Of a DNA stretch of 64,000 nucleotides, positions 42,901 through 57,900 are shown piece by piece (position 1 is the first letter of the stretch; every line of letters begins with the position of its first letter). This stretch comes from Ryuthela nishihirai (taxonomy: Eukaryota > Arthropoda > Arachnida > Araneae > Heptathelidae), in NCBI GenBank assembly GCA_038380435.1, contig JAWZYU010000034.1, positions 20,563,404-20,627,403 on the forward strand, read 5' to 3'. The notes under the pieces were generated by a model that was not told the DNA's origin, made no database searches, and saw only the letters and a list, made by a program, of their open reading frames with translations. A program made the translations under genes and the position numbers.

Positions 42901-45900
42901 ACCCACCCACTCACCCCCTTTGAGAATGCTGTTAAGGTAAAAGAGGGGAAAAATTATTAAACTTATGAATTTTTTTCATGTATTTTTCAAGAATTTTTTT
43001 AAAGATCTCTAAAACAGAGAAGGTAATGTTCTACTATAATGGAAATACAGTCTTTAAGTTTCTAGCCCCCCCCCCTCCCCTTAATTTTTTTTTAGATCCA
43101 GACATGCACAGAAGTAATTACACTACTATTAGTTACATTGAGGACTCAATTTTAAACCATGTCAAACATGTACACATGTGGATAAGAAAACACAGTATCA
43201 GAGACATATTTTGCATGTAGATATTTAGCACACCAGAAGCACTGACTTTGTATTTCCATGCTAATAAGCATAATTTTTCAATATGTTTGAGAAAATATAT
43301 GAAATAAGAGAAGGACTATCAATAAAAACATTTGAATAAAGTGAACTTTAAAATAGTTGTTTCAGTTCACAAATGGCTGGAAATCCCTATCCTATAATAC
43401 AGTGGTCCCCAAACCTTTGATTGGCAGGCTACAGGGGTATGTTGTTTGGGTTGTTTTACTTCTGAGTGGCACTTTTTTTGCACAGAATGGGATATATGGT
43501 CAGGTCAAGGACCCTAAATGCTCAGAGAAGATTGGGAGAGGGGACCCATTGGATAGCTTTTAAGAGACAGATGGTAGCCTCCCTTAAGGCCATCCAGTGT
43601 GTTCTTTAATGTGGCATGCTATTGTGTCACTTCAGGGCCCCACAGAGTATGTATTTTGGTTCGGGGGACAAAGGGTGATTTTACATGATCTCCTTTGTTT
43701 ATAAACTTTAAACAAAACAGATGATTTACATTTGAATGCCTGTCCCATACTACAGATGCATAAAACATTATGAACATTTCAGAGGGCTATAATTATATAC
43801 TTGAAAGCATTGATTTCTGATTCAAAACTACACTGTAAACCCAGTGAATTTGTTAACTATGATACCATACCTAGAGATATCAGAAACCACTATGGAAAGT
43901 GATTAATGAAAAAAATAACTAGAATAAATTGAAAACAAAATAAGTTGTTACAATTATAAACAGAATGTTACTCTAATAATTGTTCTTTATTTTTGTTTGA
44001 TTTCCTTTATAATTTGTCAATTTAGCTCTATCACATCCATGGGCAAGCCAGATGAAATTCTATGGTTGACTGGAATTGGTCTGTGGGCTGTAATTTGAGG
44101 ATCCCTGCTCTACTACATTATCTATGGCATTGTTTCCTAAAGTGTGGTCCAAGCCCAGTACTGGTCCTTGGGGGAAAACACCAGTACTAAGGAAATATCC
44201 AAATAATAAATGATCCTTTTATTATCATGCAGCATTCATGAACACAACAAGATAGGATTGGTTCCCACTGTATATTTGCATATTTTCTTCTTAATTATTA
44301 AGTCACATAATAAGTGACTTATTTTTACAAAATTAAATAGAGAGTGAAAAATTAATTGTTTTCATTGTTTTTATGTACTTATATTTTTGGGTCGCAAAAG
44401 GTTTTAAAAAGAAATTTGTTACCAGCTTCTTAAAGTTTGGGAAATCCTGGTATACATTATTGCCACTATCACTATTTGTAAGTCAACAATTATATTTTCA
44501 ACAACTTGCTCACTTGTTACATCAACTGCTATACTTTAGAAACTATGTGTTATCTCTGTGCATTATCAACAAAATTTCACGTTCTTCAATTTACTACACC
44601 CATTAGTTCTCTCCAGTGTTGTACAATGCATGCTATAAAGCAGTATTTTAGCTTCTACTGAGACTTTATGAGCTCCAGACTGCTTTTAGTACTTGCAACA
44701 ACAATGCCATATTTCTACTTTTATGGACTTATAATTTAAATATTTACTCCTATGCATATGCACAATTGCTTTAGTTTATTTGGTATGCTTATATTCAAGC
44801 TAGCAATAGATCTTTACTACTCTGTTGCTATAGTGATAATTTATCTTGCTAAGTACATAGCTGATCTACATCACTAGATTCATGCCATTCATTCCCTTCC
44901 ACACAGAAATGACACTGAACTAACAACTTATACAGTGTTACTGCTGCATAATAATACTTAGAAACTCTAAAGCCAGTATCTTTTAACCCTTCCAGGGCCT
45001 AAACAGCATGTATACATACGGAGAATCTGAATTGTGAGTGTTGATGATGTATGCATATGGTCTTAGTACAACAAAAATATATTGACTTTTTAAAAATAAA
45101 AATTGCCATTGTAATTTATATATCTATATCATATAAAAATATATAATTCAGGCTTCAAAAATATTTTGTTTTTTAATTTGATGCATATTTTACTAAACTA
45201 CTCTTTTAACTTTGATGCATATTTTATTTATAAATAAAAATCATATTTCAGGTTGAATATCATATTATTCAGGAAGAAATTTCCTTTCGATAAATATATA
45301 ATTTAACTATTTTTATTCAGCAAGTTTTCCAAAATGAAACCTTAATTGTATAGTGCGATCTTTTTTTCACCATATCACATAGAAAAGGCATATTAAAATT
45401 AATATGCCTTCAAATTTATTTATATTATTTATTTTCATAAAATTCGTAATTAAATTTTGTTTAATTTGGTATATAACATGACCTATTTCCATTGATTGGT
45501 TATTTTTTAAAAAAATTCTAAAGTTGACTTGTTTATTTGATTCAGCACAATTGGCTCAAAACCTGGAATTTTCTCAAAGTATAGTACCGAGAAAAAACTT
45601 ACAAAACGAGAAAAATATTTACTTAAAATCAAAAAAATAATTTTTTTTGTTTTCTATTCATGTGCATTATAATCATTTTTATCTATTATTTTTTTAAAAT
45701 AAATTTTTATTCGTGTTGTCAGATGCATTTTTTACTACGACTCTAAAAAAGACCTATTAAAATAAAATATATGATCTTTTTTGTTACATATTATAATTTC
45801 AGAAAATCCAGAATGAAATGCTGATTAATTTGGCATACAACATGCCATAATTCCTTTCATTAGTTATTTGGCAAAAAAGTTCTAAAGTTATTTTTTTTGG

Positions 45901-48900
45901 CTGAGCATAGGCAGAAAATAGCTTGGCCCCTGGATAGAAACCCGTTTTTGAGACTTAGCCCTGGAAGGGTTAACAGTAAGTATAATGTTGTTCAATTGAA
46001 GATGAACAAACCAAGATCTGAATTTATTGATATCAATATTTCATTTAAATTTGCCAGTTCATTTCTGAAGAATTCACAAGCCTTTCTTACGATAGCTTAT
46101 CAAGGTAAACTGATCCCAATTCTGTAACCATGTACTAACTTGCTGTTACTTACCTGCTGTCTCACTTGTAACCAGTTTCTTTTGGCTGTATGGATCACTT
46201 GTTCATGGATACCATCTTGTCTTCTTTGAGAATTAGTTTAGTTTCATATTTGCTGTTCAAATTCATAAATCTCTTAATTATTAGTTTAATTACTAATAAT
46301 GTTAGAGTGCATCTTCTTGCAGCCAAATAAAGCATATTAATTTTTACTGCCCATATTTTTTACAAGTATAAGTATGCTTACAAGTAGTGATGAGCTATTA
46401 GCCAATGGGCAAAGAGATGTTTTTGTTTCCATCAGGCCTCAACTTATTTGAAACGATATATAATGTTTGAAAATAAAGGTTTATTGCCTAATTTTTGTTG
46501 ATGGTGTAGTCTACCAGATTAATTTTGCTTCATTTCTTTATATTTAAATTATATAATTTAATGTAGCTCTTGGGGATCTCAAGTAACCTGTTCTGTTTGC
46601 AGAGATCACAAGTATGCTAGACATTAACCTGTGTTTTCTAGTTTAAGGTGATTCAATACTTGATATAATATTAATTGTATTGTTAAATATTATAATAAGA
46701 TAATAATTTCAAGGCAGTTCCTTTGGTAAAATACAGTAATAATTAAGCAAATAGGCAATGAAGTAATACTTTAATCTTTCATAAAATGAATACTTACCAT
46801 CTATATCTTTTGTTGCATTTCTATACACTACAAATGCTACACTCCCATCCAATATTGCATCATTTTCTATTTCAGCTTCCTAAAACAATTGAATTTAGAA
46901 TACATTTGAATTGTCTTTTAAAACAAAACACAGAGTTCAATGAAAAAAAACTTTTCTTCCATCTGAGCAACCATTTCCACCTTAAAGAACTTTTTTTCAG
47001 GTGGAAATTGGAATGTGGTTCAAAACCACATTTGCTCAGCTGAAACTTAAAAAAGACAATATTGGCCTCAACATTAGTTAGTTAGACCCATTATGTCTTA
47101 CAAAGAAAACCTGCAATATTTAAAAATGCATACATATTTGTGCTTCCTCCCCCTCATGAAAATGCGGCGGGGGTGGCTCAGTCAGTAGCGCATCAGGCTC
47201 GTAATCTGTAGTTCCCAGGTTCGAGTCCCAGCTGGGTCAGCGTTGAGATTTATCTCCGCAAAATTCCCCGCCCTGCCCACGGTCAGTAGGGGACACCGAT
47301 GGGCTTGGAAAGGCTGCCGTCCGTCGGATGGGATGTTAAGCCATGGCCCCGTGTGCGGGAGAGCCATATTCTGTGCATGTTAAAGAACACACTGGATGGC
47401 CTTGATGGGAGGCTACCATCTGTCTCCCAACAGCTGTTCCAGTGGGTCCCCTCCCCCAACCTTCGGGGCCCATGTGACCTGGCCATTTAGCCCATGGTGT
47501 GCAAAAAAGTGCCGCTCAGAGGTAAACAACCCAACCCAACCCACTCATGGAGACAGGGGTGATCATAATGATCTGGCCCATGAGTGTATATTGTCTTTGA
47601 TGTAATTATTTACCCTTCACAAAAATTAAGTAGGGAAACTGGTTTTTTGACTTGCCTTTGCATATAAGAATGAATTAGTGTACTTATGTAGAAATTAAGG
47701 AAACTCGTTTAACATCAAATTAAATAAAAATCCCTTCATATTTGAATAAATTCAACATTTTAAGTTGACAAGGGGAAAAAAGAGAATTTTTGGCAAGAAA
47801 AATAAAATGTAAATGAAGAATTTCTTTTTGAATATTGAATATTTCTGTGTATTTCAACCTCCCTGTGTAAGATGCTAACACTAGTTTTAGAGCCTATTTT
47901 TTGGGAAAAAGGTTGAAAGCAAAAGTAAAAGGTTAAGGGTACACACCAACTAGAAGTAAAAAACAAAAAAATGAAATTCTGCTTATCACTAATGATTGAA
48001 AGAAAAGAAGTCACATATGCACACCACTTTTCAAAAGAGTGGCACACTAATCTTGTGTTTTTCCATCAAGAGATTGTTCTATACAAGAAGTGCCATTTGG
48101 TAACAGGTAAAAGCTCATCCTCATGTAAAGTATGCATCTTGTTAGCTGGGTGCTAAATTGGGGAAAAAATATACCATTTTTAAATAATGAAGTTGAGCAA
48201 AAGTTGAAATGGAGTTGTTAACTCTATTTTAAATTAAAATTTTATTACCTTTGATTGTTTAAGTCCAAGAATTTCTCTTCTCTTTAAAATCTGTAAAATA
48301 AAATTATGAATTATTCTATGAATGTATAAATGCACATTTGATGTATATATATAAAATAAAAATCTATCCATAATATTAAACTGATATTTAAAAATACTCT
48401 AAATAACAAAATTAAAATAATTAGAAAGCAACTTACCAAATCTACAAACATGAGCTCCATTCGAAAATACTGAAATTAAAATGAAGCATTAAAATTTTTG
48501 TCCTTTTTATCACATACCTATATATTTCATAACAATATATATGTATATACTGTATTTTAATGCATATAAGAAACCCCTTTTTGCCAAATATTGGGTCCCA
48601 AAAATAGGGGGTTTCTTATACATGAATAATATTCTTAAATAAATGATTATATCTTAAAAAAATAAAAATATCTTTGATGAAAAATCAGGGGGTTCCTTAT
48701 ACATGTTAAAATATGGTACTTATAAACAATTTTTTTTTTGAAATGGGTTTGAAACTTATTTTTTACTCTTGTATGATTGGGTTATTTACTTTTTTTTTTC
48801 ACACTAAACTGGCTAAATGGCCAGATCACAAGGACCCCAAGGGCTCAGAGAAGGTTAGGGGAAAGGAACCCAGTGTCTAGACTGGGTTCCTGTGTTAGGA

Positions 48901-51900
48901 GACTGATATTAGCCTCCTGTCAAGGTTATACAGCACGTTTCTTAACATGCACACAGTATGGCTCTCCTCAACATAGAGCCAAGGCTTAACATCCTTGTAA
49001 AGGACAGAACTCCATCCATGTCCCCTGTCTCACCTGAGGGTAAGGTGTTGGTTAGTAGAGGTAAATCTAAACATTGGCAGAGTTAGGGCTTGGAACCTTG
49101 GAAATGGAGATTATGAGCCTGACATGCTACCAACTGAGTCAACCCCAGCCTCTTTTATTTTTGTTTTGACCAATAGCAAATATGTAAAAAAATATAAAAA
49201 AAATATATAAAAAATGTACATACATTTCTTTCAAATTCTTATTATGAAAACTGTACAAAATGTGCCAACTATCAAATGCAATGTTAAGAATAAATTATCA
49301 CAGATATAGTTTAAAATTATCTTTCTCTGCTACTTAAAATTACTGCAAAAGTTATAAATTTTAGTTATTACATTAATTTATAATAGGAGAGCAACACACT
49401 AATCTTTTTCCTGCTTTTATATGTTTTCAAATGCACTGCTGTTAGCTGTTTGCTCTGAAGAATAAATATGAAAAATTAAAACAAGTTGATAGAATTTTTT
49501 TTTTTGACAAGAGTATGTATGATCTTATGACTTCCTGATTATATGCCAGGCACCTTTGCCATCTGAGCTATCCTTTTATTCTTAGCTTTTCAGCTTACGT
49601 TATGAAGAAGTATTTGGCATTAGATGTAATTTACAGCATCACAGCATTCATTACAGATAATGTTTTCACAGACAAAGTCGAAAAATTGGTGATAACGGGA
49701 TAATTCAGATTATAAGAGTGTCTGGTAGGTAATCAGCAGTTATGGTTCAATCTTACTCTCACAAAAATTACAGTTATTGTTTCAATTTATTCTATGTTCT
49801 ACACATTTGCTTGTAAATTGCTATAATGCATGATAAATACATCACATTAAATGCCTTTTTATATGGCTTTCAGTTATTCCCTGATAATGGCAAAATTGTG
49901 TGATTAAATGCTAAAGATAAATTATCACGAATGATTTAATTATTATCTAACATGTCAGGTTTTCAACAATAAAGTGAATCTATTGGATGTATAAATTGAT
50001 GCACCCATATTTCCCCAAGTACATATACCACAAACAATGAAAGGATACACAAGTGGTGGAAGAACTTTTTTTGAGCTAGTAGCAATGTACAATATGATTA
50101 GATGGGGCAAAATTTTAGGCACTGTACTGTAAAAAATTTACTGCTTTTCTTTTATTATTCGAGTCGCATTCAGCATAAATAAGAATAAATAAATAAATAC
50201 ACAGATTTAAATTTAATACAAAGTGAGTATTTATTTATGAGAACATAAATACTAAATTTTTTACTGGATTCACAAATACTTTGTGAGCTGTATTAAACAC
50301 TATTATTGGTCACAGTTTATCCATCAATGGGATAAATCAATGCATAACAAATCCATTATCTTGAAAACATTTTGTACTTTGCCAAGAAGATTACCAAAGT
50401 GCAACAGCCACACAGAAAATGTACAGCATGCATTATCAAAAAAAAAACATCCAAGAAGAAAGTATTGCTCCACTGTCACAAAGAGGAGGGTAAGCTCTTA
50501 CTAGTTTGAATATTACAGTCACCTTGTGCAATTCATCTCAAATTTGACTCATTGGACCATGCATCACCAGGTACTTGTGACCAGGTGATTTAGCCCATTG
50601 GTAAAGTGGTAAAACAATCACTGTAGTCTCTGGTGGCACTTTTTTTTTTTTGCACATAATGAGCTAAATGGCCAGATCACAAGGACCCTGAGGGGCCAGA
50701 TAAGGTTGGGGGAAGGAGACCCATAGGATAGATATTAGGAGACAGATGGTAGCCTCTTGTCATGGTCATCCAGCATGTTCTTTAATGTGCACAGGGTATG
50801 GCTCTCATGCACAAGGGGGCCATGGCTTAAAGTCCCATCTGATGGATGATAGCCATTCCAAGCCTATCAGCATCTGCTATTGATCAAGGGCAGGGAGTTT
50901 TGTGGAGATAAATCTCCATGCTGACCCAGCATGGAGATTAGAGATCAAACCTGAGAATTGTAGATTATGAGACTGGCATGTTTCAACTGATCCACCTCAG
51001 ACCTGTTTTTGTTTACAAAATGATATGCAATGTATATAGGAAATTGCCTATTAAGAATCATTTTGCATTTTAAAAGTTAAAATTTAATTACCTCTTGCCA
51101 CAACAGCCTGGATTCTGGATGGAAGCGAAGAGCCCTTTGCAGCAAATTTCTAGCATTTTCTGGAGCATTATTTTCTTCCATTTCCCACTTTGCTGCCATT
51201 ACCCACAAGGCTAAACATAAAAAAAATATAAACAAATGCAATTTCACTAATTAAATTTACTGTACTGTCATTATTGTTGTATAAAAAAAATTCAAAGCAA
51301 TTTTTAAATATATAAATAAAAAAACAAATAAATTACATTTTTGAAAAAACTAGATAACAGTATAGTATCATATGTCTGGCAATGACAACAAAGTGAACAA
51401 GATTGGATAAACACATATAATTTCATCTCCAGAACACAAAAGTTTATGGTTGCTATGCAAACTACTGCACTTCAAAAGCAATCACTGCATTCACTTCATT
51501 AACAGCCCAATGCCTTGTTATTCAAAAGATACTCGTGTCCAGATAATTTATCTATATGCTGTGCATGGGCATAATCTTGCACCTACATGAAATCCTGCAA
51601 AAAATTTGTTTAAAGAGTGTAAATTGATTACATCAGCAACAGTGAAAAAAATTGTAAACAGCTTTGAAGAGATAGGAAATGTAAATGATCATCTACAAAC
51701 TTGCACCTTATTTCTGCAACAGATGAGAGTACTAGCACATCATGTCTTGCTGTCATATTGGTGATTCCCAAGAGTCAACAAGGAAGCTGGCATAGGATTG
51801 TCAAATCAGTTATAAATCTGCACATCGCATTCAGGGCCATTGATAGCTATTTTATCGGCTGGAGTGAACTTGGTCTTTGCTGCATTGATCTTAGATATTA

Positions 51901-54900
51901 ATAATTAATTTAACTAAATGTAATGCCATTTTTAAAAGCAACTGAAAATTGTCTCTTAAAAATAGGTTGTACTCATTCTGGTCAACTTTACTGCAGCTAT
52001 GGCCATCAGATTGTTTCTAAATATGCTGTCCCTAAAAAAATTAGGCCCAGTGCAATTGCCCTTGGTTCTACATGCAGTAGCACTATCTCTGATCACATTC
52101 TGAAAGTACATAATTTTCATCCTTACAAGATTGAGTTTGTGGAATAACCCCACTCCAACTATTACGACCACATAATGGAGTTCTGTGAATAAATATAATC
52201 ATGGAGACAACATAAGTGAAAGGATCATCCTCTCAGATGAGGTGGTTTTTCATGTCTAGCCATGTAACTATAAAACTTTTAGTTATTGGTCAAATGCACA
52301 TTATCATTTGACACAAGCACAACCTCTCATGGTGTGGTATTCACAAGGATCAAACACATAGGACAAAGACATGCCATTTATATCAAACATCTAGAAACTA
52401 TCCATTTTTAAGAAAATTAACCTTCAAGCAACTGTTTACTACAAAGGTGTGACAGTGGCCTGCCAATATAATAAAGTATGTGAAGAAGAATTCAACAGAA
52501 AGGTGGTACACATTAGAAAGGGCAACTTATTTGGGACTTGGCACTAAGTCTCTTTGATCTGCAAACACAGTAATTATTCAGTGGGATGGTGTATAGCAAT
52601 TCCAAAAAGGATTTTTTAATAACAAATTTCATCATTAGAAAACTAAATTCTTTTTATAGTGCAAAACAAGATATAAATAACTTAAGAACAGCAACTTCAG
52701 TTTGAGAACTTAAAACAGTCACTTACCTGGAGTTTTATTATGAAACTGAAGCATCCGAGCAAACAGCCCACTAATTGTATGATGCCAATTCTAAAAAAGA
52801 TGAGATTTAACAAATCATTAATATTTAAATATTGTATATTTACTAATTTATCACTTTTGAACAATACAGAAATTATAAAACATGTTTATTACTCAAACAT
52901 ACTAGGCAGCAGAATATAATTACCATAAAAGCTTGAACAGTAACTTAGCAATAATTTAAGCCCAAGTTATTCTAAAAGCCCAGATACAAAGTAAATTAAA
53001 TATAAATGTAGCTGAGATTTCCACAATTATTGTGGGTTTTTTTTAATTAATTTATGAACATGTGATGTAATCACAGAATGGAGTTCTGTGAATGAGTAAA
53101 AAATGTACACAAAACTGTTCCAGCTTTTTATATAAAAATTTTAGAAATCTTTCCATGTAATACCATTTTTTGAAAATAACTGTACAATTCCATTTTCATG
53201 AAAAGGGAATCCATACATCCAAATAAATGTCTGACATCCCTCCTGAGATCCATCTATTATTTATAAATTCTGCAATATTACTGGGCTACAATTTAGGTTC
53301 TAGCATTTTATATGTTATATATAGTTCATTATTAAAATGAATTAAAATGAATGTTTTAAACATGCTGCTACAATTATTATATATATATACTGCATGCTAA
53401 ATTCAATCTGTAATAGTAGGTAGACATATATTGAAGAGTTTACGATATTTTCCTAAGATGGTGCGGAAAATTGGCCAGGTGTAGCACCTAAAGTGTAACT
53501 CTCTCATTTATGTGGTATAATAATCAAGACCTATCAAAGGAATATGCTCTTCCTCAGAGAAGGATGAAAGAGGGTTTTTTTTTTGATGTTTCAACTCCTG
53601 ATAAACTTATTTAATGGCAATTTTTTTCCCCAGTGCTGAATTTCATTGGTAATGGTACTGATTAGAGATGTCATATGTAGTAGCTTCATCTTTGGCTGAA
53701 CAGGACCATATTATCCATACTTGTGTGTGATCATCACAATCACCAAGCCATAGTTAATATTACGTTTACATAGAAAGTACTGCTTGTGTTCCACACAAGC
53801 AGTACTTTCTATATAAACATAGCAATATAATGATTTTTTTCCACACAAAATGACTACACAGGCTGTGTTTGAGACCCATGGGTTAGAGGGTTCTGGATCA
53901 TGTGCTACTACATGGTGTAAATCTAAAATAGAGTTGTATTGTTCATAGATAAATAGCTGTCCTTGGCTATTGAGGTCTATATGTGATGCCCAATTTAGCA
54001 ATCCCATATTTCATTGGGTTGAGTTACTTTACCAATAAGTGGCACTTTTGTGCATGCAATGGGCTAAATGGCCTGGTCATAAATAACCCAAGGACTCAAA
54101 GTTGGGAAGTTGACCCACTGGACAGTTATTAGGAGACAAATCAAAGCCCCATATTTTGTATTAGCTGAAGTGGATTTCTCATATGCTTTTAACTTGATTA
54201 GCCTGGCAAACTGTCACTTGTATTATCATTGTGTTTATAACTGGGAAATTTGAAGACTATTGTAAAATTAATATACATAAAATATAATTAAATGCAGTGG
54301 CTGAGTGGTTAGTGCACTTAGTTACTGATCAAAGGGAACTGGGCTTGAGACCAAATTAGATATAGACATTTTTGTACTGTGCTTCTGCTAAGGCCTCCCC
54401 TTCCTCACAGATCTCCTCTATGGTATATTATACTGAAAGACTCCTGTTAGACCTTTGTGGCAAGTGACTACTTGAAGGGTAAATTTTCATATTTTATTGT
54501 AATAACACTAATGCAAATGATGTTTTTGAAAAACTTATTAAAGTACAGAAATACTTTAATATAAATTTTTAAACACATATTTAATAAATTTCCTTTTAAT
54601 CCTAAAAGTATTTTAGGAAAGTGCTGCTTACTTGTTTCCATGGATGTTTACTACTACTAATGAGTGTGACACCAACAGTCATATTTCCTTTTGAATCCTA
54701 AAATACTTTGGGAAAGTGTTGCTCTCTTGCTACCATGGATGCTTCACTACTACTACTACTGAGTGGGATACCAACAGTCATGGAATTGTGATTTGTGAAT
54801 CCAGAAATGACAAGGAAAACTATTATTAAGAAAAATGCCTAATATAATTTAACCCCATCAGAAAGGATAACAAAATCATTTTCTCTAATCATGAACAGCA

Positions 54901-57900
54901 ATAAAAAAAAAATTCCACTTCTTTTTCACATTGTGGGTAGGCTTGTTGACTTTTCAACTGTCAGAAAAAAAGACTTGTTTGCCTACCATTTGCTATTCAG
55001 TTTGTTTTATAACCATTACAGTGCTGAAAAAGCAAACAATGCATGGAATGGAAGAAATTGTGCCATATATTTTTTTAGCTATGTTTCCTCGACATTCTTA
55101 TATCCACAGAAAGCTCAATCCTAGTATCAACAGGATTGATTAGCTTTAACCAGCTGACCTTACACACTGAGGATTTTGTTGGAACTCCAATACACGCACA
55201 CATCATTCTTTACAATATAAATATATTGAACAATATGCAACAGTTCCATAAAATTTACTCCTTGATATCAGAACTAAAAAGTACTTCGAAGAATTGGCAA
55301 TAAAGGTTAATTCCTTTCAGATTAAAAGTGAAAATAATTCTGAATTACAAAATTGAGTACTGTATTTTAATGTGTTTAATGAACCCCCTGATTTTTCATC
55401 AAAGATATTTTTATATTAAGATATAATCATTTATTTAAGAATACTATCCATGTATAAGAAACCCCCCTATTTTTGGGACCCAATTTTTGGCAAAAAGGGG
55501 TTCCTTATACATGTTAAAATACAGTATATAATGTTAAATTACACTTTTTTTTTAAATACTTGTTAAAATAGTAAATATCAAGCAATGAAAATTTTTTGTG
55601 TATTCGCAACTTCTCTAATATATTTCTTACCATTCGCTTGCAGAATTCAATTTGTGACAGCCAAAGTTTCACATCATTTTGATGACGAGCAGTTGCAGCC
55701 TGAAATAAGAGATATAGCATATTTCTTATTTGTTGTTGATTGGTATGTATTAGGGTGAACATTATATTACAATTTAACAATATTGTAAATACAAAACTTG
55801 AAAGTAAGATATCACTGTTTGACAAAATTAAGGTAGCACTAACAAAAAAGGAGGTATAACTTTTTATTGTATGATGTGATTAAACAAAAATTTGCCCAGA
55901 AATATATTTTAGTATAATAAGGAAATGTGTTGGAAATGAGTCATTTAAACAGGAAAATGTTATGCAACACAGAAGTTGACTTCAGATGCTTCAAAATATG
56001 GAGTAGGATCCCCTCTGACAGCTAGAATCCTGAAAGCATTGATCCATGTTCAATAAAAGGCTGTTCAGAAGGGCCTGAGGCAACAAATCTTCTTCCATCA
56101 CAAAGCTAGCTTTATCTTATGGGGTGATCAACGAGATGGCTGATGGTTTGCAATGTATCTCCCTACGGCATTCCATACACATTTAATGGGATATAAGTCT
56201 GGTGACCTCGATGGCCAGGTTATTTATCAGATGACTTTCATTTCTAAATACTCCTGCACTGGGTTAGTCTACGTGGATGGGATGGGCACCATCATCCATA
56301 AACAGGAAACCAGCACCAACTGTACATCTAAAATCTCACACATAGGGATTAACAATCTTTTCTCTGGATCTCTGAGTAGTTACAGAGCTTCCATCAAATA
56401 CATGGAGAGGAATATGCCATCGATGGTTATGTCACCACAAAAAGCTCACCATCACAACTGTAAGTATCCCTTTTTCTGATATTGGAGGGATGATATCACA
56501 TTCCTTCTCATTTCCATATTAAACAACATCTAGAATCTGGCTAGGCTAAAGACTCATCAGGAAACAGAATATTAGCATATTTTTGGGCTTCAATATTGAT
56601 AGCACCAGTTTAGTTGAGCTTTCCATTGGCTGGGGATTAGCAGGACACAAAGCATGGAGCTCTTGGCACAGAGTCCACTAGCATTATAAGCCTTTGTGAC
56701 AATATTCTGCTGGAAATTCTTTCATCTGTGGCCATAGAAACCTCTAGAGACAGTTGATGCAAAGTCATCATACTGTTCAGTCTTTCCATTACAGCCATCC
56801 TGGGAGCTATATAACAGATACTAGTGATGTGGCATGAGATAAACAAGAATAGAAATCTTCGTTATTTAAAATTAAGGTAAGAATAGGAATCTTCAACAAG
56901 AAGAAAAACTTAAATAAGTTCATAGTTTCCCATATCTATCCAGAGTACCCAAAACTTTGGGTAATGTACTGAAAAAATATGAATTTAAAATACCATTTAC
57001 CATAAACAATAGTATTAAAAAAAAACTGTTATTAAATGATCATAACAAACTCCCTCCAATAGGAGGTGCATACAAATATAGAAATTTCTGACCCTGATGA
57101 CAAACTGAATGGTGAAAACAAATATACAGGAAAAACCTATATAACATATAAACTTAGGATAATAGAACACAAACAAAATATAAAAATAAAAAACTGAACA
57201 TGACATTAGCACAAACTTTAATTTTAAAATAATCTCAAAATAGAAAACTTAATTTATAAACCCCCCCCACAGCCATTCCAACCAAGTTTCAACTGCAATA
57301 TGCAGAAAGCATAATGATTAAATAAAGATACCATCTGCAACATGGAGATTCCATCCCTGTCAGTGGGATGGAATCTCTTGTTGTAAGAGCACTCAAGTAG
57401 AGAACGATTTAACACCTGGGGGGGACTCTTATAAAAGTTTAACATCACAAGCTCACTTAGCCCAAGTAAATCCCAAGTTGGTCAAGGAATGAACATATTG
57501 AAACTACATTGTTTTTAGGGTATGAGTTTTAAAATTTTAGTTGAGTCAATGTTTAAAAAGTTCTTGGGTAAGTAAGTGCCTAAAGAAAATATTTCCATAA
57601 TTTTGGATTACATCATTTTAAAGTGAAAAGAAATATGCCAAAAATAACATCTAAAAATAGTGAACAGCTGTGCAGTGCAAGTGGAAAATATCCAGTAGCA
57701 CGTGATATGCCAATAGATGAAATGAAAAGGAGCTTATAACAGCATACTTTGCTATGAAGTATACACAACATCGGTAATAAGTAATTTCTTCTGTAAAAAA
57801 GAAAAAACCAGCTTGCAAGAAAATGCTAACAATCGGCCAAGGAATTGTTGTTTGAGCCAGCCTCTACTACTGTAAAGAAATGGTAACATAAAACCTGGAC

